64,000 nt of DNA from Dendrocalamus latiflorus (taxonomy: Eukaryota; Streptophyta; Magnoliopsida; Poales; Poaceae). The notes under the pieces are model-generated. The model ran no database searches, was not told the origin of the DNA, and was given only the letters and a program-made list of their open reading frames with translations. A program made the position numbers and the translations under genes. Position 1 is the stretch's first letter; each line of letters starts with the position of its first letter. Positions 34,586 through 47,309 of this stretch are shown here, one piece after another. The stretch spans positions 1,716,681-1,780,680 of the forward strand of contig CM029617.1 in assembly GCA_017311315.1 (NCBI GenBank). The letters run 5' to 3'.

Positions 34586-37500
34586 TGTAACATTCTGAAA
34601 ATTTAAATTTGAAAAGTGTGAGGCTTTTGAATTATTTTTGCAATATGTTGTATTTGAATTTGGAGTTTAAGGTATTCTTCTGAAATTTGGTTGAGATTCC
34701 AAAAAGTAAAATTTCAAGAAAGGAACAAACATGTTCAAATAATAGAGAATTAAAATTTAAAATACGAATCTGAAAAGATGATCCAGTATAAGGAGAAAGA
34801 AACCTGAGTTAAAAATATAAAATCTCATTTTGAAAATAAAGGCATAAATAGCAATAAAAGCGGATGAACAAAATACAAACACACATACATATATACATAT
34901 ATGTGTATACACAAATTGTGCAAGAAAGAGTTTAGCAATAAAGAAAATAATAATAAAAGTATATATATGCAAAATTAAGTAAGCACGCCAAATAACAGTA
35001 TGTGAAATTATGAATATATATACACCTATAGCCTAAATAATAATAATAATAGACACTCTCATTCAATAGCTAAAAATTTAAAGCTTAAATTCTAAATGTC
35101 ATGCGAAAAGCAGTAATCATAAGCATGAAACAAAATGGTTAAATTAAAAATCTGAAATTTCAAAACCAAGCCCAAACATTTCTCCTTCTCTTTTTCCCTC
35201 TACCATTTCTTTGTCCATACTCTCATTTACAAGTGGGGTCCAACCCTTTTTTTCTCTCTCCCCTCTCCCTGCCTCCCACCGCGCCTCTCCTCCCTACCAG
35301 CGGGCCCGAGCGCCTGGCTCCGCCCCGCACCTCCCCTCCCTCTCTTTCTTCTCTTCTTCCCCACTGCGCCCAGCTTTCCTCCGCCCCGTGGCGCTCATGC
35401 GCCGGCGTCGCTCCTGCCCGAGCCGTCCCGTCGCCCGGTTCGAGCGCCTGCGAGACGCCGCCGCCCCTGGTTTCATCGCTTCCCCCCCCCGGTTCGGCGT
35501 CACCGCCCGCAGTTTCCCTCCGCCCGATCGCACTGCTCAGCCGCGTGGCGCCAGCCTCCTCTGCCACTTGGCATGCGCGGCTCCAGGGCATCATGCCGAA
35601 GCAACATCCCAGGCCTGCCACAGCCGCCTGCGCCTGCCGTTGCTTCCGCCACTCGCCAACGTGACAGAATGGGCGGCCTCCCGATGCCAGCCCCACCCGC
35701 ACGCCTATAAGAGCCGCCGAGCCCGCCAATGTCACCCCCAAGCTCCCCACCTCCTCCCCTGTAGCCCGATTGAACTCCCATTTTCCCCAACCTCACCGGT
35801 GCACCTTTCTTCCCCACGGCCGGCCACCGCGCTCCCCATCGATTTCCGCCGAGAAAATCCAATTCTTCCTTCCCGAACGATCTCTGGAGCGTCGCGAGCC
35901 TACTCCCGGCCTCCCCCAAGCCTCCCGTGGTCAGTACCTCGCCGGCGCCAAAGCTCCTCCCCAAGCCGCCACCGCCGGTCCGCCTCGGCGCTCCCCGGTC
36001 CCCACCGACTTCTCCCTCGGCTTCACCGCGGCACCAGGGATCCATTTTGGTCATCTCCGACCCTACCCTCCGACCGCCACTCGCCGGCAACGCTGCCGCC
36101 CGACCGCTGCCCCAGGCTCCCCTATTTCTGGATGCTACTGCCTCGGCTCATTTGCATTTGGCTTCCCCGGTAAGACGCGAAACACCGAGAGCCCAGATGG
36201 TTAGCCGAGTGAATGCATTAGCCCATTGCCACTAGTCTTGAGTTCGAACCTAGCAGCCGCACGATGTTGCCCCATTTTTATTTTCAGTTTTTGTAATGCA
36301 ATCCAATTAAGAAAAATTAGGCAAAAGATTTAGAAGAAATGTAAAATTTATTTAGGGAATAAATAAGCCTAATAAATACTTAAACATGAATTAAATATTA
36401 CATGTAGTAGCTAATAATCTTTTTAACCTTGTGCATTAAACCCTAAGTTACTAACTTAAAGTATAGTGAGGTATTAGTTAGGACTAGTGTGTAGGTTCAA
36501 GCCTCCATGATATTCTAACAATTAGAAATTGAGTAATTACAGTAAATCTTTACCAATTAAAAGAGTTAGTAGGAATATAACTTAGGTAAATGCTCACATG
36601 GAATGATAACCTATAAAATAGAAGTCTATTGCACATGTAAATCATGAATCCTTGTACGTTAGAGAATGATGTAGAAACTAACCATTTGCAAAATTAGGCC
36701 ATAAGACCATATTACTTAATATTTAAATGTGGATTAGTTGTTATATATATGAATAAGTAATACTAATCGAATAATTAACTCATAGACTAAATACTAATTA
36801 AAGGCATTAATAAAGACACATTTCTTCGGTTAGGTATTCAAATTGAGTAAAAATCATAATTGAAGAGAAATTCCAAATAAAGGTAAAGGTTTGGAAATTA
36901 TATCTAGACATGAAATCAAGGCTCTAAATTAAGGACTACCCTTAATTATAATTAAAATCTATGCCCAATATTTAACGTACCCCCATTAAATATATTATTA
37001 TAGTGGATTTTGCTAACTAGTAGATATCGAAATATGACCTTATATACCAAGCTGTGTCTAGATAGCTAAGTTAAACTAAAGATTGGAAGTGAAGATAAGC
37101 CTAATATTAGCTAAAGTAAATGCTAGATAATACAAGTGACATTAATTAAATTTTAATGTTAGTTTTAACGGAATAATAATACTGAGCATAAATATATAAC
37201 AAGTTGGGACTCGTATAAATAGACCCTAATGCAAATTAAACCTAGCCTAGTGATAAATGGAGATACATAAAATATCATACCATGGAATGCTAAAAACATG
37301 GGCTATAAGATTAACTCGGTAAGACAAGACTTGCAAACATCACTTATATACACATATATCATATGCCCTGAACATTAGCACTCGACAAAATACACCAATT
37401 CATAGGTTTAACCTAGCTTATGGAACTTCCTTGATAAATATAAAAATAGTAAAAGAAACTGTTAATAAAAGATCGAGTCATCGTATTCCACCACCGGCCT

Positions 37501-40123
37501 TGCCTCAAATAACTCGAATCACCCTTTAACTCAAAGTAAAACTAAATTGAGTTTATTCGGATTTATTTGGATCTTTTGAGTTATTTGTTTTATTTGGATT
37601 CAGTCGTTTATCGCATAATTAGAAATTGGAGTCCAGAAGAATCAAGGGTCAAGTGAGGTCGAGATCGAGGTGAAGATAAAGACCCGAACCCCAAGATCGA
37701 CAAATGAGAAAGCTTTGAGTGAGCTCAAGACCGCGGTAAACCGCGCCAGGCGAGTCAATACTTTGATCATGTTGAACCTACATTTTCTGCAAACTATTTT
37801 TGTTTAAATTATCAAATTGCATGCTGTTACTTTATATGCAAATACATGTTAATTTAAGATTCTAGATATATGCCCATTGTTTGCCATGAATAATATTACA
37901 CTTCCTTTGGAATATCTGAATGTGTGAACCTTGTCGCCCTAGCAAAATTATTATAGTAACCTTTCGAAAATAAGTCCGTAATTTATATGCCATGCTTAGT
38001 ATCGCATAGGTATTCATGGGCGCGAGAATGCCCAAGCATCACTTTAATCATGAGAAAATTTGGTTGGGCAGTCATGGTGGTAATGACTGGTATATGTTGG
38101 CTATGATTATTTTATGTTTCCAAAATCCCCAACTTGCTTAAATACCTGGATGGATGGTTTGAGGGCTGGTATGTGGTGCAGTGATTGCACAAAAGGTGAA
38201 ATGTGGTGCAGTGATTGCACAAAAGGTGAAATGTGGTAGAATCATCCGGGTAACCCTAAGGACTGAATCTTGTCATGTCACCCCGTGTATAACAAGCACA
38301 ACCGCAAGCTAGCAAAGTGTAGGCAGGGCTAACTAATTTGCATCGACTTAGCAAGAGTTGCGCCGGTATGACCACGGGCGGGTAGAGGATGGCCACATCC
38401 TCCGACGTGACGGCGCAAGAGGGGGCTTCTGGAAGGGTGGTCGTACCCCGAAGGCAGTGGAAACCTTAGCGGACGTAACTCTGCTAAGAAAAATGCATTG
38501 TAAAGGTCCTGTGATAGGCTACTCAACCGCATGGCTAAGGAATCATGTGGGGGCAACGAGTGGATTTATCTCTTGTGGGTAAAGTGTGCAAACTCTGCAG
38601 AGTCAAAACTATTCGAATAGCCATGCCCACGGTCAAGGGCAGACATGGGAACTTAACTAGATATAGTTCTATTTCAAAAACTTTGTGGGTGGTAATGGAA
38701 AAAGTGGAGGGCAGTGGAAAGCCCTGATTTGAATTGTCCTGGGTGTCGTCCCAGTGGTAAGTTAAGCGGCTATAACGCTGAAAGAAGCTATATGGTGCGG
38801 ATGCCATGTAACGGTGGATGTAATCTGGATCGCTATTATTATTGCATTCTCTTGAACATTATGTTTTTGTTCAAAACTGCTAGGTCTCAGGAAATTTTTA
38901 TGTATCATATTGCAAAAGTAAAATGTTTTCTCTTCTCGCAAAGTAAAATATATAATGAAATAAGTAGAGTCGGGAGTAATGAAGATGGAAGTTTGTGGTA
39001 AAAACATAAATATATTGGTGGACTCAGGTCGATTATAAAAAGAAAACGATAGTGTGGATTCTGGGAGAAATGAGCCCAAATGGATATCTAGACTAGATAG
39101 ATGATTTATATGATCTTTGGAGTATTAGGAAGTGCAAGGGTATTGGTTGGATTACAACACTGATATTTGTTATAAATTCTTGGGAGATGATGACAATATT
39201 GGGATTGATAGGATTAGAACAATTTCTAGATGGATGAATTGAGAATTTCTGGAGGATATGAAAATAACTATGGGAGATTAATCTTGATCAATGATATTCT
39301 TGGTGGATGTATACTAGTGAATTAATTAGAGACAGACATTTGAAAATAGGATTGATTATTGGGAGAACAAATTATGGTTTTGGATCAATAACAAAAAGGA
39401 TTGAATTATTAGGACGTCCCGATGCGAATGATTGGTGGATTGCATAATTGATGATAATCGCTGTTTAAGAGTCATAGATAGCAATCAATATGGAAAGAGC
39501 ATGATCGGTGGACTGATTAAATGATGTCATTCGCTGTTTGGAGTCTTAGACAGCAATCAATATAGTGTATTTTGTGGATTAAGACGATTATGGTAGTCAC
39601 TAGGTGGTGTATAGGCAGTAACAATAACACTATGATGAAATAATAACAAAGCTACTAAAAGCGATTTTTGGCAAGACAAACAACCCGAGCCTCTCCTTTG
39701 TTAAGCCATGCATACTATTTATTTGCATTCTGTGTATTGGCTCGCGGAGCACAGGGTTGGAGTGCTCACACTCGCTTTTGCGATAAAATTCAGCATCAGG
39801 AATCAAATCACCTCGCCTCAGCAAAAGGATTGGACAAGCTGGCAGAGAAGATGAAGATGTCAAGGGCTAGGTCGTGAACCTCCAGTTGGCTGCCTATGGG
39901 CATGTCCTGAAGGTCCCACCTGTGTGCTTTGTTCTTCCGCTGCTGCAACTTTTTGAATTCGGCCTAATCGGCCCATGAGTAAGTTTACCATTGTATATTT
40001 ACGCTTTCGCATGATATGTACTTTGATAATCAGAACTGTAATCTATGAGCACTATCTACTGATCCAGGGAATAGTGCAGTGGAATCACAGAGGTATCCAG
40101 AATGTACAATCTGGGTGCTGACA
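34586..40123 (+). mobile_element. 5.5-kb solo LTR-like insertion nested in the Gypsy element
   Basis: The insert runs from TGTAACATTC to GGTGCTGACA. It is flanked by a perfect 5-bp duplication CGCGG (34581-34585 and 40124-40128), interrupts the gag region, and has the TG...CA ends of an LTR. No primer-binding site, polypurine tract or pol domain is found inside. A single very long LTR left after recombination, or a degenerate whole element, are the two readings. It contains a GC-rich block (about 35210-36180), a tRNA-like A/B-box pair (36198-36250), and a 31-bp tandem duplication near 38170-38230. A 1.2-kb relative lies at 53840-55059 and shares both end regions plus the segment around 38560-38690. 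Confidence 0.8.
36198..36250 (+). promoter_or_regulatory. tRNA-like A-box and B-box pair inside the LTR
   Basis: TGGTTAGCCGAGTG resembles a pol III A box, and GAGTTCGAACC, starting about 30 bp later, resembles a B box (consensus GGTTCGANNCC). The spacing is tRNA/SINE-like. No acceptor stem or cloverleaf could be drawn, so it is not called a tRNA gene. It may be the head of an old SINE captured by the LTR. Confidence 0.4.
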
Positions 40124-40128
40124 CGCGG

Positions 40129-40919
40129 CCATGGACGGGGCCATGAAGATGGAGCATGCGGCGAAGGGGAGCACCAACAGCACGGGCTTTGGTGCGAAGT
40201 GCATGACCGCGGCGACCACCTCACTTGAGCATGCCCCACCATCGTGACACTTCGTCAGAGCGTCGCCAGGGATAGAGCCTTAAAAGCAGGGACCCCAGCG
40301 GTGGCTCACGTGCAGCAGCCCCCAGAGGGCCTCCTACGGATACAGGCCGCTGAGAGAACCCAATGCCGCATCATAAACGTCATATCTGGTCATCTGGAGG
40401 GTCGTCACTCAAATTTTCATCTGCACGACAACAGAGGGCTTATGCTCATCGATTGCACCACGTGGTGGTGCACCCTGCATAGGTGCCCACCGACCTGGGC
40501 ACAAAATGATATCACCTTCATAGCTGCCGATGCGGACGGGGTGGACTTCCCCCACCATGACCCCCTGGTGATTTAGGTCGGCATTGCAGGGTGCGACGTT
40601 AAGCACGTTCTGGTCGACGGAGGTAGCTCAACAGATATTCTGTTTGCCGAAGCCTTCGACCAAATGGGAATCCCCCAAAGTAGACTAGGGCCCCAAGAAT
40701 CCCACTCCAGGGCTTCGGGGGTCAACCGCTGAAAGCCCTAGGCCAGATATGATTGCAAGTGTCTTTTGGGCAAAGTGAGGGTGTGAGAAGCGAGGACATC
40801 ACATTCGACGTCGTCGACCTTTCCTACCTATACAACGCCATCCTGGGCCGCCCAACCCTAAATGCCTTCGGAGCGGTCCTGCACCACAACTTTCTCTGCG
40901 TGAAACTTCCGGGACCATG
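40129..40919 (+). pseudogene. Gypsy gag C-terminus and aspartic protease, truncated
   Basis: After the nested LTR the Gypsy reading resumes. From about 40590 a retropepsin-like domain is readable: VLVDGGSSTDILF (the active-site motif is DGGSS here, in the position of the usual D[ST]G), then VRSEDITFDVVDL and YNAILGRPTLNAFGAV, typical of grass Gypsy proteases. In-frame stops occur (for example near 40573 and 40730). Homology ends abruptly near 40919, after a KLPGP stretch, where an unrelated Copia-like fragment in the opposite orientation begins. No 3' LTR of this element is present. Confidence 0.75.
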
Positions 40920-40920
40920 T

Positions 40921-41460
40921 TCTTAAGTTATCATTATCCATAAGTAATGACTCACAATACTCACATGGCAAAGGCGATTTTAACCTAGCTACTTCATCAA
41001 GCAAATTATTCTTTTCTTTCACTAGGTTCTTCATCTTGAATTTAAGAGTAAGTAATTTTGAGATGGTTTTATCCTTACTCACCATTCTTAGCATGAGTTG
41101 ATCATAAACTTTGGAGAACTCCTAATCACCTTCCATGGTCACTCCGCACAAGCCATCAGGTTCTTTCTCCTCCTTTGGCTCCAAAGCCTTCTCATCCTTG
41201 TCACAACACCAAGAGGAGTAGCCAAAAACACAAAATAACTTGCAAGTATCACGATCTGCCATTTTACATTTTTCTCATAATTCCATTAATGAATTCAAGA
41301 TCACCAGCCTCATCAAGTTCATTGGCCAAAGAGCCACTAGAAAATGGAACAAAAGACTTACAAGACCTTACACTAGTTGTCATGCTCATGATCAGTTAAG
41401 ATCACTCAAAAAATTTCTCCCAAGTATTCACACATGACCTTCATCTCTATAGGACCAACA
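40921..41460 (-). mobile_element. Copia-like gag-region fragment
   Basis: On the minus strand, frames contain a coiled-coil-rich stretch, about 41094-40930 (LVKEKNNLLDEVARLKSPL, then PCEYCESLLMDN). Upstream of it, in other frames, is a segment with SLANELDEAGDLEFINGIM. This resembles the long variable region after the zinc knuckle in grass Copia gag proteins. It is multiply frameshifted, with no LTR or pol domain. Assignment is by general resemblance. Confidence 0.5.
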
Positions 41461-41470
41461 GGCAATAAAG

Positions 41471-42005
41471 GGAGGTAAATAGCGCCTTAAATCCCCCCCC
41501 CCAAGTATTCACCTATCCTTTGCTCTGATAGGTACAAAGCTATGAAGGTTAAGATAGGAACCCAATTCAAGACTCAGAGAAAGAAAGAATTGAACCACAG
41601 AGAAAAAACAATAGGAGCGGTACTACTGTTGTTGAACTTGCGGTACTACCACAACCGATCGAAAGCCAAAGTGGTCGAAAAGGACTCGGGTAGTCGACGA
41701 CCAGTGTAAGATAAAAAAAATTCAAGTGGTCATAACTCGACTTCAGTGGTCGATGACCAAAGAGTGGTCGAATACCTGAGTAGTCGATACAAGTTGAAAC
41801 ACGACCAGAGTGGTCGAAAACCTACGTGATCGACGACTAGAGGGTGGTCAAAAACTAACGCAAGTTCATTTATGCACGATTTTCAAAGCGCATAAGTGTG
41901 CATCCGCTAATTCCGTACCGTCTTAATCAATCCAACTCCATCTTGACCTAAACTGCTCTCCAACGCATCGCCCATGCACCGCGGTTTTGATCCAAGATGG
42001 TTTCT
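41471..42005. other. Retroelement-derived debris with GTGGTCGA words
   Basis: Irregular repeats of GTGGTCGA/GACCAGAG words lie at about 41640-41850, and a C-run lies at about 41497-41505. No gene is recognised. Confidence 0.4.
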
Positions 42006-42274
42006 AAGTCCATTATCGGTCCTTAAACTTTTTATGCTGTGTCATCCCGGTCCATAGACTTTTAAAGTATGTCATCCCGGTCCTTAAACTTTCAAAGTGT
42101 GGCAATTTCTTTTGAAAGTCTATGGACCGGGATGACACAGCATAAAAAGTTCACTGCTACAACTACATACGATATTGCCACACTTTGAAAGTTTAAGGAC
42201 CGGGATGACATACTTTAAAAGTCTATGGACCGGGATGATACAGCATAAAAAGTTTAAGGGCCGGTAATGGACTT
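42006..42274. repeat. Foldback element with 101-bp near-perfect arms
   Basis: Arms at 42006-42106 and 42174-42274 are reverse complements with only a few mismatches. Shared words are GGTCCTTAAACTTTTTATGC, GTCCATAGACTTTTAAAGTA and CCTTAAACTTTCAAAGTGTG. The 67-bp loop contains a further partial inverted copy (about 42110-42152). A transcript would form a long stem. It is typical of non-autonomous foldback/MITE elements; no target duplication was recognised. Confidence 0.88.
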
Positions 42275-42822
42275 TATTTTGGCCAATGACCAACCTAGCC
42301 TTCAACATTTTCCGCTTTTCTTGTGTCATGCTTGAGCTCACCATCTCACCTGACATCCTTGATCGTTCTGGGCCTCAGCTCCTCCTTAAGCATAGCCCCG
42401 ATCCTCACCGTCGACCATGGTGACTCCAAGTGACCCTGCACATCCAAAGACAAAAAAAATCATTTTCAGGCACAAGTTCTTCACAACTTGACCCGCATTC
42501 GTCAAAACATGCATTATGCAACCTTAATGCAATGACCCAAGACACCCCAACTCAGTACATTACTCGATTTCCACGTATTCCAAAGATCAACCTCAGACCA
42601 CCTGGAGAAACCAATCTGACTGCCATACACAACAGGCCAAACCGCTGATTGGTCTGACAAGAGTACTCGAGACACTTGGAGATTAAAAAAGTTTAAGCAC
42701 TCGAAGCCTACAAGTAACGATTGCAAAAATACGACTACCAATCACCAAGCACCAATCTGGTACTGAAGTTGCGACCATCCGTGGTCGTTCTGCTGTGCTC
42801 GACCTGCCATGGTCGATCTACC

Positions 42823-42894
42823 GATCGGATCGCCCAACACAGAGCTGATCGGACCACTCAATATAGAGCCGATCGAACCACTCAATACAGAGCC
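42823..42894. repeat. 24-bp tandem repeat, three copies
   Basis: Units of GATCGGACCACTCAATA(T/C)AGAGCC type begin at 42823, 42847 and 42871. A partial fourth begins at 42895. Confidence 0.88.
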
Positions 42895-42908
42895 GATCGG
42901 ATTATCAA

Positions 42909-43963
42909 CTACTGATCGTAGTCCGCACCTTTGACTACCTTATATGGTCGAAGCAAACAGCCCAGACAAACTACAATCTTTGCAAAAACACTTAACCATT
43001 CTACAAAACTTACAATGATTCATCATAATAATAATCAGGATCTTCTCACATGGTCTTTCAATATCAGAGGGAAGCTTCTTGTGCACCAGCAAGCCTAATA
43101 CTAGCTACTGTGAAGAATGCGACTCCATAACTGGAAATCCTTGTGTGCACACGAGAATGTAAAGTATCGAGACACCTGACATTGCACGGCGGATGAACAA
43201 ATAATCTCTATGTCAAGTCAAATCGTGAGACTAGCTTAGCTTGATCGTTCTAGTTTATGGTGTTCTAATGTCAATTATGAGAAAATTCTTAGCTATTGGA
43301 AAATTCTGAAGGACCAGTCGCTAACGATGAAGGACTAAGCAAACATGTCATCTTAGAAACCATACTCTACCTTTATGTTCTACCAAAGAACTGTTGCAAT
43401 TTAAAGTACAAGAGAAGAGAAGACGCATATCACCACTCATACATGTGTGTGTGTCCGACTACACACGCCAGGGATTATGGAGGCCTTGATAAATCCAAAA
43501 CATCATGAAGCGTAAGCATGCACTTTCCCAACGGGTAAACAACAAACATCTTTACCTCGCCACCAGACAATTTACCTGTCCTTTTTTAGACTGAAAAACT
43601 AATGCTACTTTGAGAAATATAAAAGGGTAGATCACCTTGCCTAAAGGACTACCGACTACGGATCGTAGTTCACAACTTTGACTACCTTCTATACTTGAAG
43701 TAAACAGTTCAGGCAAACTATAATTTTTGCAAAAATACTTAACCATTCCATAGAACTTACAATGATTTTTTCTCACATAGTCTTCAATATCGAAGAGAAC
43801 TTCTTGTGCACGGGCAAGCCTAATACTAACTACTGTGAAGATAGGACCGAATCCTTGTGTGCACACGAGAATGTAAAGTATCGAGACACCTGACATTGCA
43901 CGGCGGAGGAACAAATAACTGGAATCATTCTAGTTTATGGTGTTCTAATGTCAACTTTGAGAA
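42909..43963. repeat. Diverged direct duplication (about 310-370 bp)
   Basis: Segments at about 42909-43282 and 43656-43963 share long ordered similarity, for example CTTGTGTGCACACGAGAATG, GTAAAGTATCGAGACACCTG and TAGTTTATGGTGTTCTAATG. GAGAAATATAAAAGGGTAGATCA also recurs at about 43612 and 43959, hinting at a longer tandem unit. Several small indels separate the copies. It is non-coding; the origin is unknown. Confidence 0.8.
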
Positions 43964-44109
43964 ATATAAAAGGGTAGATCAACTTGTCTAATTAGCGAAA
44001 TGCCATGCCACCGGTCGCAAGCATGACTCATGAGACCCATGTGTCTTGCGGCCAAGTCCGAGTCCCACTATATATCTACATATTAGATAGATTATTTGTG
44101 GATGTTCTA

Positions 44110-44335
44110 AGGTTAGGGTAAGACTGGCTTTTGATTTTTTTTAAGTGTTTTATCGTAGTGGTGGTTAGTTTTTTATGAGTTAAAAAAATAAAAACAAAAT
44201 TAGAAAAATTAGAAAATACTACCATTAAATCTTTTGAGACAATGTAAAGGAATAAGATGAAAAAAGAAAAGCTAAATAAATAAAAAAATGAATTTTAGAA
44301 GCTAAAAAACTGAAGGCGCTTAGAGCGAGATTTTA
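44110..44335. mobile_element. AT-rich MITE-like repeat, diverged family I member
   Basis: It is an A-rich non-coding block resembling family I (AAAAAATAAAAACAAAATTAGAA, GACAATGTAAAGGAATAAGATG) just upstream of the AIG2-like promoter. The ends are undefined. Confidence 0.4.
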
Positions 44336-44559
44336 ATCTTGAAATGTCTCAGTTGATAAGTATGTATGACTGAGATAACGTACCAACCTTACCTTTAGAA
44401 AAGTAAAATAGTGAAAAATTAGAAATGAGACTCGTGTTCCTGAACAATCGAAGAATGGAATCTCCATGGTGTCCATTCCTGGCTATCGGATCCACACGGC
44501 ACCGATGGTGACGCTGCTGACCTGAGCTACCTTTCATGGCGCCGTGTTGTTCGACCCTG

Positions 44560-44567
44560 TATTTAAG
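44560..44567 (+). promoter_or_regulatory. Probable TATA box of the AIG2-like gene
   Basis: TATTTAAG lies 77 bp before the start codon, in a GC-rich context. The predicted transcript start is therefore near 44590, leaving a 5' UTR of about 50 bp. There is no ATG between it and the chosen start. Confidence 0.6.
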
Positions 44568-44643
44568 CGCGCGCACCCCGGGTCACACAACTCGGTCTTT
44601 CGCCACGCAGCAGCAGCCTCACTTCTTCCCTCGTCCCGTGGCC

Positions 44644-47309
44644 ATGGCGCTGCCTCCTGCCGCCGCCGTGGGTGGGGCGCACAACGTGTTCGTGTACGGG
44701 AGCCTCATGGCGGACGAGGTGGTGTGCGCCATCCTCAAGCGCGTCCCGCCCTCCTCCCCCGCGCTCCTCCCCAACTAGTACGCGCCCCCTTCCCCCTTCC
44801 GATCCTTCTTGGTTCTCGCTTCCTGCACGGAACAAGATTCTTTTTTTTTTGCATCGTCGCTTTCGTTTCCCTTCGAATACGTTTCTTTGAGGTGCTAGTT
44901 CGGTGACGATATTGTTGTTTCTAGTGGCGGACGAGATGCTGCGTGTGAGTGTTGACCCGCGTGTTTACTGCTATTCTTTTTGCCAGTTGCAAACTTGCAA
45001 TGGTTGATCTCAACACACCGACGACATGTATAAAGCCACAGTCTTGTGTATACAATACGATGCGATGAACCAGCAAAAGTGGGTCACACTAATTATTGGT
45101 TGTGTTCCTACATGAGAATGGGTCGAGTATATGTAAGAGCTTCGCGATGAAAATGTAACATATTTCGAAATCAGTGCAATCGAGGCTCATATGCCCCCCC
45201 TATGTGCAAGGAATATATGTCGAAAGGCACCTGAACTATGGAAACTGATAAATGGAACTCTGGAACTTCTTCATCATTGGATACTAAACATGCCTGACAA
45301 ATGTGCTTCTAAATTAATTATGAATTCGACGCATACTGAGACAAATGTGCTTTAACATCACATGCCATTCTTTGCAGCCACAGGTTTAACATCAAGGATC
45401 GTATTTATCCAGCAATCCTACCAGTTGAAGGCAAGAAAGTTGCGGGAAAGGTTTGTTAATTGTTATACAGGACTTAACTGCTGATCTTTCTTCTGCATGT
45501 AAAGCTTTGTTAATGTGCCTATAATTTTCTCAGTTGGCTGTGTTTTGTTCCCTTAGTCCGTCATGACGAGCATAGTTTCCGTCTGCTTGTATATGTCTGC
45601 GGTTTATCAGTTTTTTCCCCGGGATCCTGTGGTTGATCCTCTTCCACAATCCACATGATGGCTTTCTTGAGGTTTCACCGATTTATTGAAGTGCAGGAGT
45701 TGTAGTTACAATTGATATGGTTAAGTCAAGATTAGTTTTCAGGTGTTTCAAGTCCAGAACCAGTTTCCCATTCTTAAAAGTTGCTTTGGTCAGACAGACC
45801 ATCAGGTCTAATTTTGTGGACTTCAATATTTACTCTTGTTACTAACTTTAGAATCTAATTCGTCTTAAAAGGCACCATTTATAGTGTTGCGTTGTGATAC
45901 AGCTTTGTGATCCACTCATGATCAATTTTCTAGTGGACAGAATTACCATTTACTAACATGATAGTTTTTTGGAAAATAGAAAATTTTAACAACACAATAT
46001 ATATCACATATAAATAAATAAATAATGTCGTTGAGAAAGTTCATATATCTGTTTTGGTGAATTCGCTTGGCTTGGGTTATTATGTTCAATAATTTTTGTC
46101 TTTTTGCAATAAGGCCAACCCTTCAGCTTGAGCTTCATACCCTTTTTCTCTACTTACGCTTACTTCTCTGCAGGTTGTCATGGGTGTTACTGATGCAGAA
46201 CTGCATGTCCTGGATGCATTTGAAGATGTTGAGTATGTAAGGAGAAGGGTTGAGATATCATTAACTGTAAGTTTATTTCAACTGAAGTAACCCATTGCTC
46301 ATTCTCTTGTATTTATTTTGTCCAGAAATTGTGGAACTGTTTGAAACTGGTAACTCGTCATTTAAATGGTTTTGCTGAAAGAAAGTTGATTCGGCCTTGC
46401 AGGATACTTCAGAGACAATGCTTGCTGACACTTATGTATGGAGTGATGCAGAGGATCCAAAACTTTATGGTGAATGGGATTTTGAGGTGAGGGTGTTTCC
46501 CTTCATATTCATAACTTAGGGCTCCATTTCCTACAGTCAGAGGATCCTAAATCCATGCTATTTTAGTTTTTTTCAGTCCAACACTTGATTCTTATAAGCA
46601 ATATATTTATTTTGTTCCCAAGTGACATGTGCAACTAAATTATTCTGATAAATATAAATTTAGATAGATTTCATTGAGGTTACGAGTTACGACAGAACTA
46701 CAACAAACCTGTTTGCCCCATAAGATTTTTGCTAATGACCACTAGGCAAGTATATTCAAAATTCCGAACACTGTCACATTCCTCGTCATCTACCAGTCTG
46801 GTGGAACCACACACATAATTAGCTCATGTAGGTAATTTTGCTGCTAAAAGGACAAGTGTTAATGCCATTTGTTCTGTATTAAGTAGAGAGGGCTAACTCC
46901 AATGATAGTGCGGTGGTCACCCCTTTCCCCACCACCATAATCACCACCATCCCCCTCTGTCCATTTGAGAGAAAAAAATTACTTTTGGGATTGTAGTCTA
47001 TTGAATATTGATATATTTGCTCTGTGATATATTTCCCTTTAAGGATCTTCAAACTACTCAGTTTCCTCTATTTTCGTCTATTCTGTTCCCCCATCCATTA
47101 GGCCTATTGCAGACTTCTGCTTACTAATTGCATAGATCATGTGTTCTCTCTAGGAGTGGAAGAAACAGCATATGAAGGATTTCCTCGCAATGACACTCGG
47201 ATTCATGCATGGACTCGAACAGCCTGAAACAAAGACCCGGGTTGAGACCTACCGGTCATTCATGCAGGAGCTCGAACAGCCTGAATCGAAGACCCAGGCT
47301 GGGATTTGA
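44644..47309 (+). CDS. AIG2-like protein (gamma-glutamylcyclotransferase fold)
   Basis: Five exons join in phase with GT-AG borders: 44644-44777, 45378-45450, 46174-46266, 46403-46486 and 47154-47309, giving 179 codons plus stop. The family fold starts with VFVYGSLM (15-22), whose YGSL loop binds substrate in gamma-glutamylcyclotransferases. LDAFEDVEYVRR (82-93) places E86 where the catalytic acid of the superfamily lies. DTYVW and the GEWDFEEWKKQHMKDFL segment are characteristic of plant AIG2 proteins. The name comes from an Arabidopsis gene induced by avirulent bacteria; the cellular substrate is not established for the plant group. The protein is presumably cytosolic, since no signal peptide is visible. 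The C-terminus carries a 57-bp duplication, FMHGLEQPETKT (145-156) and FMQELEQPESKT (164-175), absent from the canonical fold. It is convergent with the ARF gene downstream. Confidence 0.93.

Larger units (their letters stand above)
42275..44100. other. Gene-less region with duplicated segments
   Basis: Apart from the repeats listed separately, no exon, RNA or LTR is recognised. Short open frames lack domains. Confidence 0.4.

Noticed and set aside
35211..36235. 320-codon proline/arginine-rich frame
   Set aside because: It lies inside the LTR insertion, is GC-rich with several overlapping frames, and has no domain or splice context.
36198..36250. A functional tRNA gene
   Set aside because: Only A- and B-box-like words are present; no acceptor, anticodon or T stems can be drawn.
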